Assembly: GCA_019894815.1 (NCBI GenBank)
Contig: JAGXNU010000040.1
Coordinates: 1-12,456, forward strand
Reading direction: 5' to 3'
Length of the DNA: 12,456 nucleotides
Source of the DNA: Promethearchaeota archaeon
GTDB taxonomy: Archaea; Asgardarchaeota; Lokiarchaeia; Sigyniarchaeales; SOKP01
Every line of letters begins with the position of its first letter. The stretch's first letter is position 1. Made by a program: the position numbers and the translations under genes. This document shows, one piece after another, positions 6,459 through 12,456 of the stretch. Under the pieces are notes generated by a model. It saw nothing but the letters and a program-made list of their open reading frames with translations. It ran no database searches and was not told where the DNA came from.

Positions 6459-7295
6459 ATGTTTAACGTTCTTGAAGGTGGTGTTAGCGAACCGATTGAA
6501 TGGAGCAAAGATAATTTGACAGATAATAGATCTGTTATTATATTGGATGAATCAAATCAGATTGTTTGGTTGTGGCATGGATCTAGGCAAGGATTGGTAG
6601 CCAGAAGAACTGCCCTTAGACAAGCAGATTCACTCAAGGGTCATGGATATACTGTTGGGAAAAGTATCATAGGTCGAGATCTCAAGAACATTATGGAAAT
6701 AGATCAGAGAAAAATTGGTAGAGATCCAACCACCGATGAAATATATGGAAAATTAGAGATAGTACTAAATCGGGATAATAAAAAGTTAGAAAATTATGTC
6801 GTAACTTTTGAAATGTCAGGAAGTGAACCTTTAATATCTAAGCCTATCGAAGAGAAACCAGTAGTTAAAGAAACGAAGCCCACAATAAAACCTGTTGAGA
6901 AAACGTCACCAGAACCAATTGTAAAAGAAATACCTCCACCAGCAACAACACCTACTTTTAAACCTACTAACGAATATGATATCCCTGAAGAAAAAACAAA
7001 ACCCAAACCAAGTGAAGAAAAGTTACCTACATCAGAACAAACCATGGATCCAGCATTACAAGCAAAAATAGGTTTTGTAGTAGCTGGAATTTTGGACCAT
7101 TATGATGATATTTGGGTTTCTAAAAAAAATGACGGTAGCTATTCTGTGGAGATGATGGATGGTCCAATTTGCCTTTTTAAGGTTTCAGAAGGAGCAAAAA
7201 TATCATTTTCACCCGATTCTTTTAAAGGGATTTCGACTACAGTAAAATTGGAAATCCAAAAGAAATTCGTCTCTCTTTCTAAATTAATTCTTTAA
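6459..7295 (+). CDS. Gelsolin-like domain protein with Pro/Thr/Glu-rich linker and C-terminal domain
   Basis: From the ATG at 6459 the protein has 278 residues. Residues about 24-75 look like a gelsolin/villin-type repeat: SVIILDESNQIVWLWHG (25-41) corresponds to the two central strands and the 'W.G' turn, and RRTALRQADSL (49-59) to the long helix after it. A helical segment (74-95) and a strand pair (98-119) follow. Residues about 122-195 form a disordered linker rich in P, T, E and K. The C-terminal part (about 197-278) is a small compact alpha/beta domain I do not recognise. Gelsolin-like proteins that act on actin are known from Asgard archaea, so a cytoskeletal role is possible but inferred; calcium-site residues cannot be judged by eye. 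No signal peptide. An in-frame TTG at 6393 would add 22 residues. The ligase gene follows after about 70 bp. Confidence 0.6.
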   Translation: MFNVLEGGVSEPIEWSKDNLTDNRSVIILDESNQIVWLWHGSRQGLVARRTALRQADSLKGHGYTVGKSIIGRDLKNIMEIDQRKIGRDPTTDEIYGKLEIVLNRDNKKLENYVVTFEMSGSEPLISKPIEEKPVVKETKPTIKPVEKTSPEPIVKEIPPPATTPTFKPTNEYDIPEEKTKPKPSEEKLPTSEQTMDPALQAKIGFVVAGILDHYDDIWVSKKNDGSYSVEMMDGPICLFKVSEGAKISFSPDSFKGISTTVKLEIQKKFVSLSKLIL

Positions 7296-7326
7296 TTTTA
7301 TAATTCTTTTTTTCTTACTTTTTGTT
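7296..7326 (+). terminator. T-rich terminator after the gelsolin-like gene
   Basis: Runs of four to seven T follow the TAA at 7293-7295. Partial termination here would separate the gelsolin-like gene from the ligase; read-through would make them an operon. Confidence 0.4.
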
Positions 7327-7355
7327 AATGATTTAAATTTCGAAAATTTATTGAT

Positions 7356-7363
7356 AGGTTGAT
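7356..7363 (+). promoter_or_regulatory. Shine-Dalgarno-like AGGTTGAT that decides the ligase start
   Basis: AGGTTGAT lies 4 bases before the TTG at 7368 and overlaps the TTG at 7359. This position supports 7368, which also gives the usual archaeal ligase N-terminus MKF.DLAELF. Confidence 0.45.
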
Positions 7364-7367
7364 ACAA

Positions 7368-9125
7368 TTGAAATTCAAGGATTTAGCTGAACTCTTTTCA
7401 AAATTAGAAAGTACAAATAAACGGCTTGAAATGATCGAGATTTTATCAAATTTCTTCCAGAATTTAAAAACATCTGGAGAATTTGATGATTTAGATAAAA
7501 TTGCCTATTTATTACAAGGGCAATTGGTCTCAAATATTAAACAAGCTCCAAAAATAGGGATTGCTGAAAAAATGATTATAGAAGCTTTATCCTTACATTC
7601 AGGAGTAGAAAGCAGTAAGATAAAAGAAGTCTTAATTAAAAAAGGAGATATCGGAGTAACAGCAGAATATATATTATCAAAGAAGAAAAAACAAAAATCT
7701 CTTTTTGATTTCTCTGAAAACTCGCTAAATAATAATGTCTCTCTCGATATTCATGAAATATATTCGGCACTTCAAAGAATGTCTATAACAGAAGGATCTG
7801 GTTCTAATGATAAAAAATTGGGGATTCTTAGAGGGCTCATGAGAAAATGTTCAGCCCTAGAAACAAAATATCTATTACGTATTATTACATCTACTTTGAG
7901 AGTTGGTGTTTCTACCCTCACGATCTTAGATGGATTAGCATTGGGTATTACAGGCGATAAAATTAATCGAGAATATATTGAAAAAGCATATAATCTCCAC
8001 CCAGATCTAGGAGATATCACAAGGATGCTAGTGGAAGAAGGCATGGATGCTATTAAACAAGTTAAAGTAAGTTATGGAATTCCTATAAAGAGCATGCTTG
8101 CATCTCGAGTTCCATATGGTGAAATCATAGAAAAATTGGGTTCACCATTCAAAGCAGAATATAAATTAGATGGTGAAAGGCTTCAAATCCATAAACGTGG
8201 AAATAAAATAAAATTATTTTCAAGAAGATTATTAGAAATTTCGGATCAATACCCTGATGTCTGTAAATTTGTGAAGAACAACGTTAAAACAGAAAACGCA
8301 ATTTTAGAGGGAGAAGTCGTCGCAATGGATGTTTTCTACGAAAAAATGCTTCCATTTCAAGTACTCAGTAGACGACGACGTAAATATGATGTTAAAGATG
8401 TTTCAAAAGAGATTCCTGTAGGTTTATTCTTATTTGACATACTACTATTAGATAATGAATCATATATCGACAAACCATTTCCCTTACGGAGAAAGAAATT
8501 AGAGGAAATCATCAATGAAAAAGACGAAATTAAACTAGTGGAATCAAAATTGATTCACTCGACGGAGGAATTATTAGAGTTCTTTCAAAAGGCGAGGAAG
8601 AAGGGAAATGAAGGCATAATCGCAAAATCAATTAAAGAAGATGCTGTATACCAAGCAGGAAATAGAGGCTTTCTCTGGATTAAAATGAAAGGGTTAGAGG
8701 GGAGAAAATTAAAGGATTCTGTTGATGTGGCATTGATTGGGGCATTCCATGGGCGAGGGCGAAGAAAAGGCGTCTATGGCACTTATATTGGAGCTGTGTA
8801 TGATCCATTAACCGATAAATTTGAAGCATTTACACGTGTAGCGTCTGGATGGACTGATGAGATAATGGAATTCTTGAAAAAAGAAATGGAGCAACATGAG
8901 GTTGATAAAAAACCAAAAAATGTTAGTTGTGAAGATATTCCAGACCAGTGGTTTCATCCAAAAGTTGTGATTGAAATCATTGGGGATGAAATTACCATAA
9001 GTGATAAGTTTCCGTCTTTAGGATATTCGTTAAGATTTCCTGTATTTCAACGGATTCGAACTGAAAAAGGTCCTAAAGATGCCACTACTACTGATGAAAT
9101 TAAGCAATTACATTCGACTCAATGA
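7368..9125 (+). CDS. lig: ATP-dependent DNA ligase (archaeal ligase I type)
   Basis: From TTG 7368 the protein has 585 residues, close to the usual archaeal length. It seals nicks in DNA during replication and repair, using ATP through an enzyme-AMP intermediate. The N-terminal half is the helical DNA-binding domain and carries QKSLF (109-113), matching the QKSFF PCNA-binding motif of Pyrococcus ligase. The nucleotidyltransferase core has motif I EYKLDGER with adenylated lysine K266, LEGE (314-317, motif III), FD (356-357, IIIa), EGIIAK (415-420, IV) and WIKMK (437-441, V). The OB-fold domain ends with RFPVFQRIR (556-564, motif VI). All catalytic motifs are intact. An upstream TTG at 7359 would add three residues. 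The stop overlaps the end of the convergent HEAT-LRR gene B. Confidence 0.95.
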   Translation: MKFKDLAELFSKLESTNKRLEMIEILSNFFQNLKTSGEFDDLDKIAYLLQGQLVSNIKQAPKIGIAEKMIIEALSLHSGVESSKIKEVLIKKGDIGVTAEYILSKKKKQKSLFDFSENSLNNNVSLDIHEIYSALQRMSITEGSGSNDKKLGILRGLMRKCSALETKYLLRIITSTLRVGVSTLTILDGLALGITGDKINREYIEKAYNLHPDLGDITRMLVEEGMDAIKQVKVSYGIPIKSMLASRVPYGEIIEKLGSPFKAEYKLDGERLQIHKRGNKIKLFSRRLLEISDQYPDVCKFVKNNVKTENAILEGEVVAMDVFYEKMLPFQVLSRRRRKYDVKDVSKEIPVGLFLFDILLLDNESYIDKPFPLRRKKLEEIINEKDEIKLVESKLIHSTEELLEFFQKARKKGNEGIIAKSIKEDAVYQAGNRGFLWIKMKGLEGRKLKDSVDVALIGAFHGRGRRKGVYGTYIGAVYDPLTDKFEAFTRVASGWTDEIMEFLKKEMEQHEVDKKPKNVSCEDIPDQWFHPKVVIEIIGDEITISDKFPSLGYSLRFPVFQRIRTEKGPKDATTTDEIKQLHSTQ

Positions 9126-10498
9126 AAAATCCTTACACCATTATCTTCTAATATCTCAAAACATTCTGGTGTTTTTGTAAACTTATTTCCACTTATATAA
9201 AGTTCTTCTAAATTAGTGAGAGAAATTATTGAAATTGGTAAAATTTGAAGCTCGTTTTGTGATAAATTTAAGTATCGTAAGTTTTTTAAAAACCTGAAAG
9301 TTTCTGGAATTGTTTTTAATTTATTATCTTTAAGGTTTAATGAAATTAACGACTTTAAATTACCCATTGAAGCAGGAAGTTCACATAATTCATTTCTTTC
9401 TAAATCAAAATCTTTAATTAAGGGTAGGTATCCGATTGAAGCAGGAAGAGTCGTGATTTCATTCCAACTCAAATTTAAATTTTCTAAAGATTTTAAATTA
9501 GAAATTGATACTGGAATTGTTAGTAGTTTGTTATCATGGAGGTTTAGCTCTTTAAGTTTGATTAATTTTCCGAAAGATTCAGATAATGATGTAATATTAT
9601 TTAATCTAAGATTTAAGATTACTAATTCACTTAAATTAGAAAAAGATTCTGGTAGATTAGATAACTCATTTTTCCATAAATATAGTTCCTTTAAAGAACC
9701 TAAGTGACCGAAAGAATCTGGTAAGTGATTAATATTATTGACATTTAGATTGAGATATTCTAAATCATTTAAAATTTCGATCCAATGTGGTAAATGTGTT
9801 AATTGATTATATCTAAAGACTAATTTTTTTAGAGAAGTCAGATTTTTTATAGCTTCAGGAAATGAGGCTAAGTTTTTAAAGATAAAATCCAACTGCGTGA
9901 CTCTACAATCTTCAATTTCATATTTTAACCGCCAAATTACCTTCTTTAAGTATGTTAATGCGAAATAATTCATTAAAATAGTTATATAATCGGTAATTGG
10001 ATCTTTTTGTGAAGATACTTGAAAGTAAATCTGAATTTTAATTTTAAAATCTCTATCAACAATATCTTGGAGCTCTAGCAATAAAAAAGGTTTTATTAAC
10101 TTAGAATCTTGTTTTTTAAGAGTACATAAAAACTTAATAAGGGAATTTAAAATTGTTTCTAACACTAGTTGTGAATCATCATTGTGAAGAGCCCACTTCA
10201 TTGGTTTATAAGCTTTGTCATTAAAATTAGAACTTAAAAATAATGCAGCTGCATTTCTAATACTATCATTAGAATCAGAAATTAAAAGGTTTTCAAAGAC
10301 ATTGAATATATTTTCTGATAAAGATGCTATCTTTTCATTTAGTTTCCAGATTTCAGAAAGTATTTTGATGCATTTTAGACGTATTTTAAATGAGCTACTA
10401 TTTTCAATCAATGCTAGTAGTTGTTCTAGAGCGGATCTTTTGTCTATACGTTTATCTCTAAATTTCTCTAAAATTTTACTAGGTGCGCTTATTCCCAT
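9119..10498 (-). CDS. HEAT-LRR protein B (about ten 23-residue leucine-rich repeats)
   Basis: The protein has 459 residues. Residues 1-130 form paired helices of the HEAT-like domain shared with the paralogues at 2818-3807 and 10591-12090, including LLISDSNDSIRNAA (71-84) and the following NF...AY.P.KWA segment (91-103). A helical linker ends in LKYEIED (191-197). Residues 223-452 are ten LRRs in strict 23-residue register, such as LENLNLSWNEITTLPASIGYL; the LP.S. core at the end of each repeat is the Ras-group type found in SHOC2 and RSU1. The last repeat is capped by a short GVRIFH tail. No signal peptide, membrane helix or GTPase domain is present. The ATG at 10498 sits in an 8-base duplication. 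Its last 7 bases overlap the ligase gene. Likely a cytosolic binding scaffold; the partner is unknown. Confidence 0.82.
   Translation of the reverse strand: MGISAPSKILEKFRDKRIDKRSALEQLLALIENSSSFKIRLKCIKILSEIWKLNEKIASLSENIFNVFENLLISDSNDSIRNAAALFLSSNFNDKAYKPMKWALHNDDSQLVLETILNSLIKFLCTLKKQDSKLIKPFLLLELQDIVDRDFKIKIQIYFQVSSQKDPITDYITILMNYFALTYLKKVIWRLKYEIEDCRVTQLDFIFKNLASFPEAIKNLTSLKKLVFRYNQLTHLPHWIEILNDLEYLNLNVNNINHLPDSFGHLGSLKELYLWKNELSNLPESFSNLSELVILNLRLNNITSLSESFGKLIKLKELNLHDNKLLTIPVSISNLKSLENLNLSWNEITTLPASIGYLPLIKDFDLERNELCELPASMGNLKSLISLNLKDNKLKTIPETFRFLKNLRYLNLSQNELQILPISIISLTNLEELYISGNKFTKTPECFEILEDNGVRIFH
9143..9832 (-). repeat. Coding repeat array of 69-bp units (LRRs of protein B)
   Basis: Ten successive 69-bp units encode the leucine-rich repeats. 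Units share leucine, asparagine and proline codon positions but differ in most other bases, so this is old, diverged tandem duplication under protein selection, not a recent array. Confidence 0.75.
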
Positions 10499-10506
10499 AT
10501 TCCCAT
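10489..10506 (-). promoter_or_regulatory. Duplicated start region with a five-codon upstream frame
   Basis: The octamer ATGGGAAT occurs twice in tandem on the minus strand, from 10506 and 10498. The downstream ATG begins HEAT-LRR gene B; the upstream ATG opens a five-codon frame (MGIWE, then TAA at 10489-10491) overlapping the gene's first codons. It may lower or couple initiation, or be a neutral slippage product. Confidence 0.4.
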
Positions 10507-10510
10507 ACTG

Positions 10511-10536
10511 TTGTTTATTTATTGTTTATTGTTTAT
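10511..10536. repeat. Short direct repeats TTGTTTAT (three copies)
   Basis: TTGTTTAT occurs at 10511, 10522 and 10529 in the leader of HEAT-LRR gene B. These could be slippage products, spacing elements or a regulator site. The unit also overlaps the TATA-like box at 10531-10538. Confidence 0.5.
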
Positions 10537-10538
10537 AG
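10531..10538 (-). promoter_or_regulatory. TATA-like box for HEAT-LRR gene B
   Basis: The minus strand reads CTATAAAC about 36 bases before the ATG at 10498, predicting a leader of roughly ten bases. It suggests that gene B can be transcribed separately from gene C, which ends 92 bases upstream. Confidence 0.4.
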
Positions 10539-10567
10539 AAAGAATTTTATTTCAAATATCAAATAGC

Positions 10568-10576
10568 TAAAAAATG
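10568..10576 (-). terminator. Weak oligo-T terminator after HEAT-LRR gene C
   Basis: On the minus strand a run of six T (CATTTTTTA) lies about 15 bases past the stop codon of gene C. There is no hairpin. It would partly insulate gene C from gene B. Confidence 0.25.
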
Positions 10577-10590
10577 CAAAATATTTCAAT

Positions 10591-12090
10591 TTATTTGTAG
10601 ACAACTAATCCCTTTCTTTCTAAGGATTTTAAAAAATCAGGAATTTCAACAATTGAATTAAAATTTAAATCCAAGATTTTTAGATTTTCAAGCTGAGCTA
10701 AAGATTCTGGAATTTCCACCAGCTTATTTCCCCATAAATTTAGAATTTCAAGAGATTTCAGAGAACCTATCCATTTAGGAATCTCTTTGAATTTATTCCA
10801 GGCTAAATTTAATGATTTTAATTTCACTAATTTTTGAAAAGAATTAGGTAATGACGCTAAACTGTTATTCCAAAGTGTAATAGATTCAATGTTCTGAAGG
10901 TTTCCAATATTTTTAGGTAATTCAGTTAAATTATTATCATATAGTTGTAATAATTCTAAATTTTTTAGAGATTTAAACCAATTTGGAACGTAATTCAGCT
11001 TATTTCCAGCTAAACTTAATTTTTTAAGTGATTTGAGAGATTTAATGCTCTTTGGCAATTGGATTATCTTATTTAGGCCTAATTCAAGTACATTTAATGA
11101 TCTTAATCCTTTCAAACTTTTAGGAAATGTTTCAAGCATATTTCCATGAAGATCAAGAGATTCTAATTTTGATAAGTATTTCATTGATTTTGGTAAGGAA
11201 ATTAAGCGGTTTGATCTTAGATCTAAAGTTTTAAGATTTTTTAGATTATTTATGGAATGTGGTAGATTTTTCAATTTATTATATTTAAGATTCAAGTATT
11301 CCAAGGATTTTAAAGAACCGATAGAATTTGGAAGGTTATTTATTTTATTATAGCTTAAATCCAAATATTTTAATTTTTTCAGAGATCCTATTGAATCCGA
11401 TATCCTAGTCAATCGATTGAATTTCAAATCTAATTTCTTCAAATGTTTTAGATGAACAAGATATTCGGGGAATTTATTCAAAATATTCCAACCAAATACA
11501 TGGCTGCTAGTATCTGATAAATCTAGTTCAGATACTAATAAATCATTTATTTGATAATCGATATTACCATATTTCCTTTCTAACTCCTTAATAATAAAGA
11601 AATTTATCAAAAATTCCGAGAGCTCTATGTTGGAATAATTTATAATAAGATTGTTTCTTATTAGCTTATCCATTTCTTTTCTAAATGAAATATTATCAAT
11701 TTTATTTAATCTCTCTAACAGTAATGACCTGGCATCAACATGTAATAATTGACCTAATGTATAAGTTATTGTTATTAAAGGGGTTATTGAAACTTCATTG
11801 TTAAACGCCCATTTAATGGGTTCATAAGTTCTACTTAGAAAATTTGTTCTTAAAACACTTGCAGCTGCATTTCTAATAATTTCATGAGAATCTGAGATTA
11901 ATAAATTTTCCAATAGATTATAAATTCGGTCTTCAAATGCTCCAATTTGTCCCAATATTTTAATAGCTTCGAATCTAACTCGGATTATTTCACTATCTTC
12001 AATTATTGATATTAGGTGATCAATAACAGTAGTCTTTTCTGCTTTATTATTAATGAAGTCATCATAAATCTTTTTTGGAGAAAAATCCAT
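10591..12090 (-). CDS. HEAT-LRR protein C (about twelve 23-residue leucine-rich repeats)
   Basis: The longest family member here has 499 residues, with an ATG at 12090 and no visible Shine-Dalgarno. The N-terminal helical HEAT-like domain (1-130) contains LLISDSHEIIRNAA (63-76) and NFLSRTYEPIKWA (83-95), closely matching protein B. A shared linker leads through VSELDLSD (186-193) into twelve LRRs in exact 23-residue register (217-492), such as LKYLDLSYNKINNLPNSIGSL. The repeats are unusually rich in lysine, asparagine and serine. A short GLVVYK tail closes the solenoid, matching GVRIFH in B. No signal peptide, membrane segment or enzyme domain is visible. The gene starts 19 bp after the aldehyde oxidoreductase gene on the same strand, so the two may be cotranscribed. 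Likely a cytosolic protein-binding scaffold; the partner is unknown. Confidence 0.85.
   Translation of the reverse strand: MDFSPKKIYDDFINNKAEKTTVIDHLISIIEDSEIIRVRFEAIKILGQIGAFEDRIYNLLENLLISDSHEIIRNAAASVLRTNFLSRTYEPIKWAFNNEVSITPLITITYTLGQLLHVDARSLLLERLNKIDNISFRKEMDKLIRNNLIINYSNIELSEFLINFFIIKELERKYGNIDYQINDLLVSELDLSDTSSHVFGWNILNKFPEYLVHLKHLKKLDLKFNRLTRISDSIGSLKKLKYLDLSYNKINNLPNSIGSLKSLEYLNLKYNKLKNLPHSINNLKNLKTLDLRSNRLISLPKSMKYLSKLESLDLHGNMLETFPKSLKGLRSLNVLELGLNKIIQLPKSIKSLKSLKKLSLAGNKLNYVPNWFKSLKNLELLQLYDNNLTELPKNIGNLQNIESITLWNNSLASLPNSFQKLVKLKSLNLAWNKFKEIPKWIGSLKSLEILNLWGNKLVEIPESLAQLENLKILDLNFNSIVEIPDFLKSLERKGLVVYK
10615..11442 (-). repeat. Coding repeat array of 69-bp units (LRRs of protein C)
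   Basis: Twelve 69-bp units encode the leucine-rich repeats without insertions or deletions between them. Recurrent short strings such as the codons for GSLKS appear in several units, which suggests some units are more recent copies than those in protein B. Confidence 0.75.
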
Positions 12091-12109
12091 TCTTATTCAA
12101 AATCCAATA

Positions 12110-12456
12110 TTATGTAATATATCTCGTTAAACCTAGTTCTTTTAATTTATGTGAAGATGGCAACCCATTTTCTTTATCCCAACCACGTTCATCATAATAA
12201 TCTTCCAGTAATTGGTAAGCAATATCCCTATTAATTTTTACATTTCCATAGAAATCGTAAAATTCAAGTTCATTTTCACCATATTTTAAAGATTTGAACC
12301 AATTTTTTGGGAATGCATCATCTTGTCGAGAAAAACCTTCTTTTACATTCATCAGTTTCATTAGATTCCATGATCTCTCAGCTGCTAGTCTGATTTCATT
12401 ACTTTTTAAATTGAGTCCAGTTATTGCATTATAAAAAGATGTGATGAGTTCTAAGC
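12110..12456 (-). CDS. Tungsten-containing aldehyde ferredoxin oxidoreductase family, C-terminal part (5' end outside window)
   Basis: The frame is open to the right edge of the window and ends with TAA at 12110-12112; about 115 C-terminal residues are visible. An in-frame ATG at 12361 is internal, because family-like sequence (RLAAERSWNLMKL) continues upstream of it. Typical C-terminal landmarks are present: NVKEGFSRQDDAFP, corresponding to the family's 'fNvReGfsR.dD.lP', then a DYYDERGWDKENGLPSSHKL stretch and LKELGL near the end. These enzymes oxidise aldehydes to acids, passing electrons to ferredoxin with a tungsten-bispterin cofactor and a 4Fe-4S cluster; the residues binding those lie in the missing N-terminal part. 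Which subfamily (AOR, FOR, GOR or WOR) cannot be told. HEAT-LRR gene C follows 19 bp downstream. Confidence 0.88.
   Translation of the reverse strand, partial: LELITSFYNAITGLNLKSNEIRLAAERSWNLMKLMNVKEGFSRQDDAFPKNWFKSLKYGENELEFYDFYGNVKINRDIAYQLLEDYYDERGWDKENGLPSSHKLKELGLTRYIT

Noticed and set aside
9143..11442. CRISPR array or satellite DNA, because of regular 69-bp repetition.
   Set aside because: The units are diverged, lie in phase with open frames and encode 23-residue leucine-rich repeats; there are no identical repeats with unique spacers.
12110..12361. A separate small 83-residue protein.
   Set aside because: The frame runs on past the ATG at 12361 to the window edge with aldehyde ferredoxin oxidoreductase family sequence, so this is the end of a longer gene.

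Overview
The window most likely comes from an Asgard archaeon, with the Lokiarchaeia as best guess. The DNA is AT-rich, with archaeal TATA-like boxes a short distance before genes and T-rich tracts after several of them. The gene content also fits: an archaeal ATP-dependent DNA ligase with a PCNA-binding motif, a RuBisCO-like protein, a tungsten aldehyde oxidoreductase, a gelsolin-like protein and several leucine-rich-repeat proteins. The lineage is inferred from gene content; no rRNA or other marker is present.

Layout, left to right. (1) The 3' end of an unrecognised plus-strand gene (1-293) meets, tail to tail, a minus-strand gene that joins a winged-helix region to a degenerate methyltransferase-like domain (345-1325). 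(2) That gene diverges from a plus-strand form IV RuBisCO-like protein (1462-2796). (3) Three minus-strand genes follow: a short HEAT-LRR protein (2818-3807), a zinc-ribbon protein whose reading frame runs to about 5069 without an ATG, GTG or TTG that would include the zinc ribbon (3903-5069), and a histidinol-phosphate aminotransferase (5167-6258). (4) From a divergent spacer with an 8-bp inverted repeat, two plus-strand genes follow: a gelsolin-like protein (6459-7295) and the DNA ligase (7368-9125). (5) The ligase overlaps, tail to tail, the second HEAT-LRR gene (9119-10498). A third, longer HEAT-LRR gene (10591-12090) lies 19 bp after the 3' end of an aldehyde ferredoxin oxidoreductase gene cut by the window edge (12110-12456).

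There is no single obvious pathway. The strongest theme is a family of three proteins with a shared N-terminal helical (HEAT-like) domain and C-terminal LRRs in different copy number (about 3, 10 and 12). The long repeats are of the 23-residue 'LP.S...L' kind known from eukaryotic Ras-group LRR proteins. Together with the gelsolin-like protein, they suggest eukaryote-like scaffold or cytoskeletal functions interspersed with metabolic and DNA-maintenance genes. No tRNA, rRNA, CRISPR array, transposase or integrase was seen. Once the zinc-ribbon frame is extended, no gene-free stretch exceeds about 200 bases.
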